Source: VMDJ01 sp038146785
GTDB taxonomy: Bacteria; Pseudomonadota; Gammaproteobacteria; Chromatiales; Chromatiaceae
Direction of reading: 5' to 3'
Assembly (NCBI GenBank): GCA_038146785.1
Contig: JAYQSI010000014.1
Location: 1 to 64,000 of the forward strand
DNA length: 64,000 bases
Part shown: one piece after another, positions 44,374 to 53,223 of the stretch
Layout of the letters: the number at the start of each line of letters is the position of its first letter
Position numbering within the stretch: position 1 is the stretch's first letter
Position numbers and translations under genes: made by a program
Notes under the pieces: model-generated
The model's database searches: none
What the model was told of the DNA's origin: nothing
The model's input: the letters and a program-made list of their open reading frames with translations, nothing else

Positions 44374-45514
44374 GCTGAATAACCTTATCTAACATACGCA
44401 CTATGGTATCGCGCTTTTGCTGCTTAATCGCATCACCCAGCCCCTTACCACTAAGCGACTTATCTTCCAGAGTGTCACGATTAATGGCGATCACCGCTTC
44501 TCTTACCTGTCGCAATGCGCGAGCTAGAGCATCATCTTTAATCATTAACTCGATAACCTGCCAGCGCTTATCTGACTTGTCATTCGCCAACCAGAGCTGA
44601 GCTTCCTCAAACAGCCCCACCCAGTCATTAACCGTGAAGTGATTTACATCACGCCCCTGAAGGTGACTCATCAAATCATGTGCTAACTCGGTTAAACGCT
44701 TTGGTAACTCCGCCAGTGACAAGAGCTTATTGGCATCTGTTTGATCAGTCAGGACGAATACGGCAAAACGAATATCGCTTTGATCGCTTCGCTCTGATGC
44801 TTTTTGTAAGGCTGCTAATGCTAGCGACTGACGACTCTTGGCATGTGCCTCACCTGATAACTCCCCCATAAACTCAGGCAGCCATTCAGCTAATGCACCA
44901 CAGCCTGCTAATACCTCAAAGAGGCGCCAGGGATGTTGACCATTAAAAGCCTTTTCAATTTCTCGACCGAAACGCTGAGGCGTAATTTGCGACATCATCC
45001 GATCAGCGACCATTTGACGCATCAATTTATGGGTTTTATGAGAAACCCGAAAACGACTACCTAATTGAGCAGCAAAACGCGCCACGCGTAATAAACGAAT
45101 TGGGTCGTCTGCAAACGCATCCGTAATATGGCGCAGCATGCCATCGTTTAAATCTGAAACACCATCATGCTTATCGATTAACTCACCGTCAGCATCTCGC
45201 ACCATCGCATTGATCGTTAGATCGCGACGCAACAGATCTTCTTCTAAGGAGACGTTCTGAATATCTATCTGAAAACCGCGATAACCTTCACCACTATGTT
45301 TTTCACGGCGCGCTAAGGCATATTCTTCTTTTGTTTCAGGGTGCAGGAAAACAGGGAACTCAGGATCTAAGCGCGTAAAGCCTGCTGAGAGCATTTCGTC
45401 TTCAGTACAACCAACCACAACCCAGTCACGCTCATGAACCGCAAGCCCTAGTAGCTCATCACGCACCGCGCCACCGACGAGATAAGACCGACTTAGCACC
45501 TGATCAAGCGTCAT
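44360..45514 (-). CDS. cca: CCA-adding tRNA nucleotidyltransferase
   Basis: This enzyme builds or repairs the 3' CCA end of tRNAs without a nucleic-acid template. The N-terminal class II nucleotidyltransferase core has YLVGGAVRDELLG, the metal-binding pair in ERDWVVVG, and EEDLLRRDLTINAM. Then come the RNA-binding neck (DDPIRLLRVARFAAQLG) and helical body. The 384-residue protein lacks the recognisable HD-domain motif of multifunctional E. coli Cca, so phosphohydrolase activity is not predicted. The start at 45514 (MTLDQVLSRSYLVG) overlaps the exporter stop by 11 bp; an in-frame codon 24 bp upstream was rejected. It overlaps the kinase gene by 14 bp. Confidence 0.93.
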   Translation of the reverse strand: MTLDQVLSRSYLVGGAVRDELLGLAVHERDWVVVGCTEDEMLSAGFTRLDPEFPVFLHPETKEEYALARREKHSGEGYRGFQIDIQNVSLEEDLLRRDLTINAMVRDADGELIDKHDGVSDLNDGMLRHITDAFADDPIRLLRVARFAAQLGSRFRVSHKTHKLMRQMVADRMMSQITPQRFGREIEKAFNGQHPWRLFEVLAGCGALAEWLPEFMGELSGEAHAKSRQSLALAALQKASERSDQSDIRFAVFVLTDQTDANKLLSLAELPKRLTELAHDLMSHLQGRDVNHFTVNDWVGLFEEAQLWLANDKSDKRWQVIELMIKDDALARALRQVREAVIAINRDTLEDKSLSGKGLGDAIKQQKRDTIVRMLDKVIQHGSH

Positions 45515-47324
45515 TTCCCGCCTGCTCTTCTTGTTCACGCTCTTGGCGCTGCAGCTCCCACATATCGCGATACTGCCCCGCTAAAGCCATCAGCTCCGCA
45601 TGCGTACCACTTTCAACAATACGACCCTTTTCCATCACCAAAATACGATCAGCATCCACAATCGTAGAAAGACGATGCGCAATCACCAAGGTGGTGTGAT
45701 TCTCCGCAACCGATGCCAAGGTTTTGTTAATCGCCAATTCGGTTTGACTATCTAAGGATGAGGTTGCTTCATCAAAGATCAGTATCTGAGGACGTTTCAG
45801 AATCGCGCGAGCAATCGCGACACGCTGCTTCTCACCACCGGAGAGCTTAAGACCACGCTCACCGACTACGCTATCCCAACCGTCTGGCAACTCATTTACA
45901 AAGTCTTTGATATGCGCCAACTCGGCTGCACGAATCACTTCTTCGCGCGTAGCGCCTGGTCGACCATAAGCAATGTTGTAAAAAATGGTGTCGTTAAATA
46001 GAACCGTATCTTGCGGCACGATACCAATCGCTTGGCGCAAACTGTCTTGCGTGACTGTCGCAATCGATTGATCATCAATTGTGATTTCACCTTGATTCAC
46101 ATCGTAGAAACGATAAAGCAAACGAGACAAGGTCGATTTACCCGCACCACTATGACCGACTACTGCAAACTTTTTACCTGGCGCAATCGTAAAGTCGAGA
46201 TCAAAAACAATTTGTCGCTGATCGGTATAACCAAAGTCGACATGCTTAAACGCAATCTCACCTCGCGTCACACTCAGCTCAGTCGCATCATCTTTATCAC
46301 TTACCTCAGGCGGCGTATCGAGCAGCTTAAAAATCAAGTCCATATCTGCCAGTGAGTACTTTATCTGGCGATACACAATGCCGAGAAAACCCAAGGGTAT
46401 AAATAACTGCAGCAAGAAGGCATTGACCAACACGAGGTCGCCAATACCCATCTTACCGGTCGCCACTTGATCTGCTGCTAACACCATAACCAGCGTGACA
46501 CCTAGCGCAATGATGGCTCCCTGACCAAAGTTCAACATCGACATTGAACTTTGACTACGCACTGCCCAATGCTCCCAGTCGGTGAGCGTTTCGTCGTAAC
46601 GTTTAAGCTCTAGCTTCTCGTTACCAAAGTACTTAACCGTTTCGTAGTTAATCAAACTATCAAAGGCAATCGAGTTACCTTGCGAGTCGAGCTTGTTCAT
46701 ATGATGACGAAAATCCATGCGCCACTCTGTGATCGCAAAGGTGAACAGCATGTACAAACCAATCGAACCAAAGATCGCGATGGTAAAGATCGGGTCGTAT
46801 TGGGTCAGCAGCACAAACGCCACTAAACCAAACTCCACCACAATCGGAATGATGCTAAACGCCATGTAGTTAAGTATCTGGCTAACCGAACGCGTGCCTC
46901 TCTCAAGGTCACGACTCACCGCACCGGTCTTACGCTCCAAATGAAAACGAAGTGACAACTTATGCAGATGATCGAGAACGCGCGTCGAAAGTCGGCGCAT
47001 AGCGCGATAACGCACCTTGGCAAACACCACGTCGCGCAACTCATTAAACAAGCTCGAACTGAGTTTCAAAATGCCGTATGCCACGAGTAATGAAACGGGC
47101 AGAATCAGGGCTAATTCTTGCGTCTTGGCTTGCTCGAAATGCTCAATGATGTCCTTCAGCACTATTGGCACACCGACATTCGCCGCCTTCGACAACACCA
47201 AGCAGCTCAACGCGAATAAAGCGCGCCCTCGGAACTCCCATAAAAAAGGCAGCATGCTGCGCAGGTTGTACCAATCCCGACGATCTTTATGGACTTGCGG
47301 TGAATCTTTGGTGATCTGCACCAT
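45504..47324 (-). CDS. ATM1-type ABC exporter
   Basis: A 606-residue homodimeric ABC exporter of the Atm1/HMT1 class, whose members export glutathione-linked or heavy-metal and Fe-S-related compounds. The N-terminal six-helix domain has FNELRDVVFAKVRYRAMRRLS and RFHLERKTGAVSRDLERGTRS (short form: KTGAVSRDLERGTR), the class signatures. The ATPase domain has Walker A VGHSGAGKST, signature LSGGEKQRVAIAR, Walker B ILIFDEATSSLD and switch IAHRLSTI. It is first in an overlapping minus-strand run with cca, the kinase, the regulator and the rhodanese. It diverges from the S24-like gene. Confidence 0.9.
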   Translation of the reverse strand: MVQITKDSPQVHKDRRDWYNLRSMLPFLWEFRGRALFALSCLVLSKAANVGVPIVLKDIIEHFEQAKTQELALILPVSLLVAYGILKLSSSLFNELRDVVFAKVRYRAMRRLSTRVLDHLHKLSLRFHLERKTGAVSRDLERGTRSVSQILNYMAFSIIPIVVEFGLVAFVLLTQYDPIFTIAIFGSIGLYMLFTFAITEWRMDFRHHMNKLDSQGNSIAFDSLINYETVKYFGNEKLELKRYDETLTDWEHWAVRSQSSMSMLNFGQGAIIALGVTLVMVLAADQVATGKMGIGDLVLVNAFLLQLFIPLGFLGIVYRQIKYSLADMDLIFKLLDTPPEVSDKDDATELSVTRGEIAFKHVDFGYTDQRQIVFDLDFTIAPGKKFAVVGHSGAGKSTLSRLLYRFYDVNQGEITIDDQSIATVTQDSLRQAIGIVPQDTVLFNDTIFYNIAYGRPGATREEVIRAAELAHIKDFVNELPDGWDSVVGERGLKLSGGEKQRVAIARAILKRPQILIFDEATSSLDSQTELAINKTLASVAENHTTLVIAHRLSTIVDADRILVMEKGRIVESGTHAELMALAGQYRDMWELQRQEREQEEQAGNDA

Positions 47325-47354
47325 GATAGAATTAGCCTTTAATTTCAGCGTTGA

Positions 47355-47399
47355 CTGAGCAATTGTTCAGCCAAGCATATCAAACCCACCTCTATAGAG
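47355..47399. promoter_or_regulatory. Palindromes between atm1-like and S24-like genes
   Basis: Two dyads lie in the 82-bp divergent gap. CTGAGCAATTGTTCAG (47355-47370) is palindromic at 14 of 16 positions. CTCTATAGAG (47390-47399) is a perfect 10-bp palindrome that overlaps the S24-like ribosome binding region. Either could be a regulator-binding site. Confidence 0.4.
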
Positions 47400-47406
47400 A
47401 TGCGCC

Positions 47407-47763
47407 ATGAGCTCAGATGAATTTGGTAGTGATAATTCGTGTAGCGAATCAGAACCGTTTGCCCTGCAAGTCCTTGGGGACAGCATGGAGCCGGAGTTCC
47501 CGGATAGCTGCGTGATCACACTAGAGCCCAAAAATGTCTGTGAGTCTGGCATGTACATCATGGCGATGGTCGAAGACACCCGCTGGTTCCGTCTTTACCT
47601 TAAAGACGACCAGGGCGAGCGCCTTGTTGCGCTGAATGATATGTACCCAGAGATCCCGCTAGAGGGATTGAGCTGGAAGGTCGAAGCCCTGTGTACTCAA
47701 CGTACGCTTCGTCGCAATCAAACCGCTAGTGGGCGCCGCGAATCGAAACACTACACTTACTGA
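47407..47763 (+). CDS. S24/LexA-fold protein without DNA-binding domain, probably inactive
   Basis: A 118-residue protein that matches the S24 signal-peptidase-like/LexA C-terminal fold: FALQVLGDSMEPEFPDSCVITLEP contains the nucleophile-type GDSMEP serine, and MYIMAMVEDTRWFRLYLKDD follows. In LexA the catalytic lysine lies in a VTVKRL motif; here the aligned segment reads WFRLYLK, so the lysine appears displaced or lost. There is no N-terminal HTH. This suggests a degenerate sensor or partner protein rather than a repressor. The last 38 bp overlap the convergent chelatase gene. Function is unknown. Confidence 0.75.
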   Translation: MSSDEFGSDNSCSESEPFALQVLGDSMEPEFPDSCVITLEPKNVCESGMYIMAMVEDTRWFRLYLKDDQGERLVALNDMYPEIPLEGLSWKVEALCTQRTLRRNQTASGRRESKHYTY

Positions 47764-48157
47764 TGTGGCAGTTTTCAGGATCGGTACAAAAACGACAATG
47801 ATCCGCAGACTGCATTAGCAAATCAGTTATCTGCTCCGCCCCACCCAAATACGCCGAGATGCGAATTGCCACATCAGGATGTTCAGTAATCTTTTTTTCA
47901 ACTTCCGCTGGAATATCCTCAGACACGTGACGGCCCGCAGATAAGAAATACGGCACCACCACAACCTCGGTCGCACCCGCATCAATACAGCGTTGAATAC
48001 CATCCGGTATTGAAGGCTCAGCTAACTCAAGAAAGCCACAATCCACATGACCAAATTGACCAGCCGCTTTTTCAGCTAAACGCGCTGCCACCTCGCGAAC
48101 TTCATCATTTGAGGCTTGGCGTCGGCTACCGTGTGCAACAAGACATAACGATTTCAT
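47726..48157 (-). CDS. CbiX/SirB-type chelatase with a cysteine-rich tail
   Basis: A 143-residue small chelatase-fold protein, likely acting on sirohydrochlorin or a similar tetrapyrrole. H9 in LVAHGSRR and H77 in FLSAGRHVSEDIP are the expected metal-binding histidines. After the normal fold (to about residue 115) comes an unusual tail with C121-x2-C124-x5-C130-x4-C135, suited to an iron-sulfur or zinc site. A full CysG with its own ferrochelatase is also in the window, so this copy may serve another step or siroheme supply for Dsr. It is on the same strand as pepN, 73 bp downstream, and overlaps the S24-like gene by 38 bp. Confidence 0.8.
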   Translation of the reverse strand: MKSLCLVAHGSRRQASNDEVREVAARLAEKAAGQFGHVDCGFLELAEPSIPDGIQRCIDAGATEVVVVPYFLSAGRHVSEDIPAEVEKKITEHPDVAIRISAYLGGAEQITDLLMQSADHCRFCTDPENCHISKCSVSIRGAH

Positions 48158-48230
48158 AATTACTTCTCTTTAAAACTGAGCGCACTCTACGCAGTTAGCC
48201 GCATCCTATCAGGCGCGGTGACTTGGTCAT

Positions 48231-50864
48231 TCACCCTAAGCTGGTTGCTGCAATCTCAAACACATCACGCGAAACATCCGCATTTTTGATCCGCTGCAGG
48301 CCCGACTTCATCAGCGCCTGACGCTTGGCATCATAACGCTGCCAACGCGACATCGTACGTAATAAGCGCGCCGCAATCTGAGGATTGGTTTTATCCAAGA
48401 CCAACACATTATCAACCAAGAACTCATAGCCGGAACCATCTGCCGCATGGAAGGCGCGTGGATTAGCATTCACAAAAGCACCAATCAAAGAACGGACTTT
48501 ATTCGGGTTCTTCATTGAAAAGGCCGTATGAGACTGCAGTGCCTTAACCTGATCTAGCACATCAGCACGATCTGCAGAGGCCTGTACGGCAAACCATTTA
48601 TCCATAACTAACGCATCAGTAGCCCAGCGTTGCGCAAAATCATTCAGCACATCATTTCGCTTAGCATGGGTGCTATCTGCAAGACAGCTCATGGCCGTCA
48701 TTACATCAGTCATGTTGGCCTGCTGCTGATATTGGTCATGCGCAAGCTCCAAATACTTATCTTCACCATAAACCGCCAAATAGCGCAGCAAGGTGTTACG
48801 CAGTGAGCGCTTAGCCATCGCCTCTGGCGTTAACGCCATCTCAGATTGCGTCAGCTTGGCGTACAAACCTTCGAACTCACTGGCTAAATCATGAGCAATG
48901 AAATGTCGCATTGCATCTAACGCTGCCATCAACGCATCGACATCAACCACATCCATCAGATCACACAGATAACCAAAGCTTGGCAAGCTCAGCACTTCGG
49001 CAATCAGCGCCTCTTTGCCCTCGGTATCCGCTAGCATTTTTCTCAGTGCATCAATGATGGTCGACTCAAGCTGCATTGGACGACCTGCTTGATGTTCCTT
49101 AACGAACGCCAACAGATGTTTGGTCCACAAGGTTTGTGCCGCATCCCAACGCGCGAAACCATCCGAATCAAATGCCATCAAATGCAACAGCTGCTCGTCG
49201 GTGTAGTCATACTCCAAACGCACTGGCGCGCTAAAACCACGCAAGAAACTAGGCACAGGTTCATGCTCGATTCCATGGAAGGTGAAGGCTTCATGCTCAG
49301 CCTTAAGCTCAAGCATCAAGGTGCCATTAACAGACGTTTTATCCTTCCATGTCAGATCAAGATCATTACCTTGCTGATCTAACAAACCCATCGCGAAAGG
49401 AATATGGAAAGCCGGCGCCTTCGCCTCGGTGGGTTTGACATCCAATGACTGGGAAATCGTCAATGCGTAGGTTTTCGCCTGTGCATCGTAATGCGTCTTC
49501 ACCGAAACCTTTGGCGTGCCCGCATAGTTATACCAATGCTTAAACTGGGTCAGATCATTACCTGAGGCATCTTCCATACAGGCAACAAAGTCTTCTGTGG
49601 TGACTGCTTGTCCGTCATGGCGATCAAAATACAGATCCGTGGCTTTTCTAAAGGTGTCAGGACCTAATAGGTTTGCCTGCATGCGCACCACTTCCGCACC
49701 TTTTTCATAAACGGTTGCGGTGTAGAAATTATTGATCTCGATATACGAGCTTGGACGAATCGGATGCGCCATGGGGCTGGCATCTTCAGTGAACTGATGC
49801 GCACGTAATAAACGGACATCTTCAATGCGCTTCACCTGACCTGCGCCCATATCCGCAGAAAACTCTTGATCGCGATAAACCGTGAAGCCTTCTTTTAGCG
49901 ATAACTGGAACCAGTCACGACAGGTAATTCGATTGCCCGTCCAGTTATGGAAATACTCGTGTCCGATCACACCTTCGATACCTTGGTAATCGATATCCGT
50001 CGCGGTATCAGGCTTTGCCAACACAAACTTACTGTTAAAGATGTTCAGGCCCTTGTTTTCCATCGCCCCCATGTTGAAGTCATTAACGGCAACAACGTTG
50101 TAAATCGATAGGTCATATTCACGACCGTAGACCTTCTCGTCCCAACGCATCGCATTGATCAACGAACGCAAAGCATGGTCACACTTCTCGATATTTTCTG
50201 GCTCTACATACACTCGCACAGCCACTTCACGACCACTTGGCGTGGTGTGATGATCTTCCACATATTTCAGATCACCTGCGACCAGTGCAAACAAATAACA
50301 CGGCTTAGGAACAGGATCTTTCCACTCGGCAAAATGACGTCCATCTGCCAACTCACCTGTCTCACCCGGATCGCCGTTAGATAAGAGAACCGGATAACTC
50401 GCCTTATCTGCCTCAATGCGAACCTTAAAACGACTCAGCACATCTGGACGATCCAAGAAGTAGGTAATCTTCCGAAAACCCTCTGCCTCACACTGAGTAC
50501 AGAACATGGTGTTAGATCGATACAAACCTTCCAAAGCGGTATTAGACTCGGGTGCGATCTCCACTTCGGTATACAAGGAGAACTCGTTCGGCAGATTACG
50601 CAGCGTCAAGCTGGCATCATCCAGCTCATAGGCCGATTCATCCAAAGCGACACCATCTAAGCGGATGACCTTGAGAGTCAACTCTTCACCTTGCAGTCGC
50701 AAACTGTCACTCGAAGCGCTGTCTGGATTTTTACGCATATGCAATGTCGTAATGACCCGGGTGCCGCTCTCGCGCAGGTCAAATCGCAGATCGACCGAAT
50801 CGATCAAATGCGAGGGAGGACGGTAATCGCGCAGATGGATGGTTTTGGGTTGTGCAGCCGACAT
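48231..50864 (-). CDS. pepN: Aminopeptidase N
   Basis: A cytoplasmic zinc M1 metallopeptidase that removes N-terminal residues from peptides. The 877-residue protein has the exopeptidase motif GAMEN (MGAMENKGLNIF), zinc site HEYFHNW with the downstream glutamate in SLKEGFTVYRDQEFS, and the four-domain length of bacterial PepN (E. coli 870 aa). The start at 50864 (MSAAQPKTIHLRDY) is close to the E. coli-type N terminus. It is monocistronic or leads into the chelatase gene, and diverges from the glutaredoxin gene. Confidence 0.95.
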   Translation of the reverse strand: MSAAQPKTIHLRDYRPPSHLIDSVDLRFDLRESGTRVITTLHMRKNPDSASSDSLRLQGEELTLKVIRLDGVALDESAYELDDASLTLRNLPNEFSLYTEVEIAPESNTALEGLYRSNTMFCTQCEAEGFRKITYFLDRPDVLSRFKVRIEADKASYPVLLSNGDPGETGELADGRHFAEWKDPVPKPCYLFALVAGDLKYVEDHHTTPSGREVAVRVYVEPENIEKCDHALRSLINAMRWDEKVYGREYDLSIYNVVAVNDFNMGAMENKGLNIFNSKFVLAKPDTATDIDYQGIEGVIGHEYFHNWTGNRITCRDWFQLSLKEGFTVYRDQEFSADMGAGQVKRIEDVRLLRAHQFTEDASPMAHPIRPSSYIEINNFYTATVYEKGAEVVRMQANLLGPDTFRKATDLYFDRHDGQAVTTEDFVACMEDASGNDLTQFKHWYNYAGTPKVSVKTHYDAQAKTYALTISQSLDVKPTEAKAPAFHIPFAMGLLDQQGNDLDLTWKDKTSVNGTLMLELKAEHEAFTFHGIEHEPVPSFLRGFSAPVRLEYDYTDEQLLHLMAFDSDGFARWDAAQTLWTKHLLAFVKEHQAGRPMQLESTIIDALRKMLADTEGKEALIAEVLSLPSFGYLCDLMDVVDVDALMAALDAMRHFIAHDLASEFEGLYAKLTQSEMALTPEAMAKRSLRNTLLRYLAVYGEDKYLELAHDQYQQQANMTDVMTAMSCLADSTHAKRNDVLNDFAQRWATDALVMDKWFAVQASADRADVLDQVKALQSHTAFSMKNPNKVRSLIGAFVNANPRAFHAADGSGYEFLVDNVLVLDKTNPQIAARLLRTMSRWQRYDAKRQALMKSGLQRIKNADVSRDVFEIAATSLG

Positions 50865-51004
50865 ACAAACAGGCTCAAAATGAAATCAATGCAAGGATAG
50901 TAGCGAAAAAACGCGCAAAATAAACATGCTTGCTATGGCACATCTCAGGCTGCGAGATCAGCCGCAAATTGCTACCATTTAGTGCATATCTAGGAGCTGT
51001 ATTT

Positions 51005-51313
51005 ATGCCAAAAATTGAGATCTATTCCAGTGCGATGTGTCCCTACTGTGTGCGCGCAAAAATGCTACTGCAAAACAAAGGCATGAGCTGGGAAGAGATC
51101 CGAATCGATCTTGATTTTGACCGCATGGGTGAAATGATGGAGCGCAGTCAGCGCAGAACGGTTCCTCAGATCTTTATCAATGATTTCCATGTTGGTGGCT
51201 TTGATGATCTTGCCGCAATGGATGCACGTGGCGAACTCGACCCACTCCTTGGCATCAATGCTGGCGAAGCACCGAATCATGGTGAGATGCACTCGGAAGA
51301 CGGCCCCACCTAA
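51005..51313 (+). CDS. grxC: Glutaredoxin, GrxC type
   Basis: A dithiol glutaredoxin that reduces protein and glutathione disulfides. The 102-residue protein has the active site C12-P-Y-C15 (SSAMCPYCVRAKMLL), the cis-proline TVPQIFIND and the GG motif GGFDDL used for glutathione binding. An in-frame extension upstream is not conserved; ATG 51005 follows AGGAG with a 9-bp spacer. A C-terminal acidic/histidine tail (APNHGEMHSEDGPT) is extra. It is followed 3 bp later by the Hsp15 gene, suggesting a stress-response unit. Confidence 0.93.
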   Translation: MPKIEIYSSAMCPYCVRAKMLLQNKGMSWEEIRIDLDFDRMGEMMERSQRRTVPQIFINDFHVGGFDDLAAMDARGELDPLLGINAGEAPNHGEMHSEDGPT

Positions 51314-51316
51314 ACC

Positions 51317-51715
51317 ATGAGTGAACCTCTGGAAAAAATGCGCCTCGACAAATGGCTCTGGGCTGCACGTTTTTTCAAAACACGCCCATTGGCTGCCGAA
51401 GCCATCTCTGGCGGCAAAGTGCATCTGAATGGTCAGCGCTGTAAACCAGGCAAAGAGGTCAAAGTCGGCAATCGCATTGAAATCAGCAAAGGACCTTACG
51501 ACTGGGATATCGAGGTATTGGTACTACCTAAGCAAAGACGCCCTGCCAGTGAAGCGGCTGAGTTTTATCGAGAAGATGAAGAAAGTCATGCGAAGCGCCA
51601 AGCACTGACTGCGCAAATTCGCACCGAGATGGCCGCGATGCCAAGACCTGCGACTCAAAAACCCAATAAACGTGATCGCCGTATGATTCACCGTTTCAAG
51701 CAACAAGAAAACTAA
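51317..51715 (+). CDS. hslR: Ribosome-associated heat-shock protein Hsp15
   Basis: Hsp15 binds the stalled 50S subunit carrying peptidyl-tRNA and helps its recycling. The 132-residue protein has an N-terminal S4 RNA-binding domain (MRLDKWLWAARFFKTRPLAA, then GGKVHLNGQRCKPGKEV) and a basic C-terminal tail (KPNKRDRRMIHRFKQQEN). Length and the DKWLW motif are diagnostic. It starts 3 bp after the glutaredoxin stop; its TAA shares one base with the next ATG (TAATG). Confidence 0.93.
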   Translation: MSEPLEKMRLDKWLWAARFFKTRPLAAEAISGGKVHLNGQRCKPGKEVKVGNRIEISKGPYDWDIEVLVLPKQRRPASEAAEFYREDEESHAKRQALTAQIRTEMAAMPRPATQKPNKRDRRMIHRFKQQEN

Positions 51716-52167
51716 TGGATCAAGACGCCTTTCGAGAAACCTATCGCGAAGTTAATGAAAACTTCTGCGCCTTTGAAAAAAGCGTACTGATCAACCAGTG
51801 CAACTGCTCTAAGGCTGAGCGATTTTGCATTGCCGAGCGTGAAGGTGTGCATTGCTTATCCGAAGAAGGCCAAGCACGTTGCTTAGATGCATTAAGCATT
51901 CTTCGTGATCACGCCACCTTCGCATTACGAGAGCTTACTGAAGGTAAGTTACCGCACGGTAAAGCCATGCGAGTTCAGATCGGCGGCATGCGTGGATTAA
52001 ACAAGTTACTCAATGGTGATGACACCCAAGTGCCTGATGTCGACGCCATCTTACAGGCGGCGATTCAACGTTGGGGCTCACTTGAACAACTCCCCTTCTC
52101 CGAGATCATGCCGAGCATTGCTGCTTATAAAGGTAAGACGCGAGCTCGTCGTCGCCAAAAGGACTAG
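51715..52167 (+). CDS. Orphan protein with six N-terminal cysteines
   Basis: I do not recognise a family. The 150-residue protein has cysteines at 18, 29, 31, 38, 47 and 56 (NFCAFEK, NQCNCSKAERFC, GVHCLSEEGQARC), a spacing that could hold a metal or Fe-S cluster. Then come a helical middle (ALSILRDHATFALRELTEG), a glycine-rich GGMRGLNKLLNGD segment and a basic C terminus (KTRARRRQKD). It is coupled to Hsp15 by TAATG and its last 4 bp overlap the convergent ferredoxin-reductase gene. The adjacent redox genes and nearby dsr locus suggest a sulfur/redox link, but nothing proves it. Confidence 0.7.
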   Translation: MDQDAFRETYREVNENFCAFEKSVLINQCNCSKAERFCIAEREGVHCLSEEGQARCLDALSILRDHATFALRELTEGKLPHGKAMRVQIGGMRGLNKLLNGDDTQVPDVDAILQAAIQRWGSLEQLPFSEIMPSIAAYKGKTRARRRQKD

Positions 52168-53156
52168 GCGTGCTGCATTAAAGCCACTTTAATTTGTGTT
52201 GCCGGTAACCCCGCCTCACAAAACAACTGACAAGCGGCATATTGAACTGATGGCGGAACCGTCATGTAGAGATCCCACGTATCAATTGGCATTGTCTGCT
52301 TTAGCACCTGCTGAATAGTGGAATGAAAACCTTGAGCGATAAGCCCGTTAGTTTTTACTAGCTGATAATCAAAATCATCGAGCGCATCACGCCACGCCCG
52401 ACATTGATTCTCAAGATAATGACTTGATGCTGTCTCACCCAACCAAATCAATCGAATTCGTCGATCAGGATTCTGAGAAATTGCGTGATCAATCAAGCTC
52501 GAAATCGGCGCAAAACCACTCTCCCACGCGATAAACAGCAATGAACGATCCGATTCCTCATCTAACGCAAAATCACCTTGAGGTCCGGCAACAATAACCT
52601 CGCGACCTTTCTTAAGCGTGTTGAACACAAACTCTGAAAAGGCATCATCACGACGTCTTAGTTGAAAACGCAAGCGACTACTATCACAGGGACAATTCGC
52701 CATCGGTAAACTTTTAGGTCGCATACCATCAAAAAATAAACTGACGCTTTGACCGGCTAAAAACTTAAGCCCTTTGCTGCGCTGTAATCGCACACTGAAC
52801 TCAACAACCTGATCATTAAGTTGTTCGACTCGACCAATTTTCCCCAAGAGACGTTGCTCTGGAATATCAGCAGGGTCATTCACCTCAGCCGCTTCAATAC
52901 GACAATCGCTCAGCGCCTGATGGCAGCACATTAAAAATTGGTTATCTGCTCGCTCCAGCTCAGTCAACATAAAGTCTGAGTGCTTAATAGCTTCTATATT
53001 TCCTTGCAGCAAACGCGCCTTGCATTCACCACACGAACCGTTCTCACAGGAATGCGTGAGATTAAGACCCGCATTCAAACCCGCATGCAAAATTGACTCG
53101 CGTGGATGCGATTCAAAACTATGACCCGTAGATTGAAGACGAATGCGATACGCCAT
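52164..53156 (-). CDS. 2Fe-2S ferredoxin-flavin reductase (CDP-glucoseen reductase-like)
   Basis: A 330-residue electron-transfer protein with an N-terminal plant-type 2Fe-2S domain (CENGSCGECKARLLQG, then MCCHQAL) and C-terminal FNR-type FAD and NAD(P)H domains (SVSLFFDGMRPKSLPMANCPCD, VIVAGPQGDF; cited in part as FLAGQSVSLFFDGMRPKS). The arrangement resembles AscD/RfbI and oxygenase reductases such as VanB or phenol hydroxylase reductase. No partner oxygenase or dehydratase is nearby, so the electron acceptor is unknown. The start at 53156 (MAYRIRLQSTG) is used; an in-frame TTG precedes it by four codons. Confidence 0.82.
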   Translation of the reverse strand: MAYRIRLQSTGHSFESHPRESILHAGLNAGLNLTHSCENGSCGECKARLLQGNIEAIKHSDFMLTELERADNQFLMCCHQALSDCRIEAAEVNDPADIPEQRLLGKIGRVEQLNDQVVEFSVRLQRSKGLKFLAGQSVSLFFDGMRPKSLPMANCPCDSSRLRFQLRRRDDAFSEFVFNTLKKGREVIVAGPQGDFALDEESDRSLLFIAWESGFAPISSLIDHAISQNPDRRIRLIWLGETASSHYLENQCRAWRDALDDFDYQLVKTNGLIAQGFHSTIQQVLKQTMPIDTWDLYMTVPPSVQYAACQLFCEAGLPATQIKVALMQHA

Positions 53157-53170
53157 AACTGAGCTCAAAT

Positions 53171-53207
53171 AAAAACGCCGTCCAGTGTGACCTGCAACGG
53201 CGTTTTT
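53171..53207 (-). terminator. Terminator of the HTH/coiled-coil gene
   Basis: AAAAACGCCGT and ACGGCGTTTTT form an 11-bp stem with a 15-base loop and T runs on both strands. It lies between the HTH-protein stop (53224) and the reductase start (53156). It ends the minus-strand HTH transcript and separates it from the reductase gene. Confidence 0.85.
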
Positions 53208-53223
53208 CTCAAATTAAGAGGAA

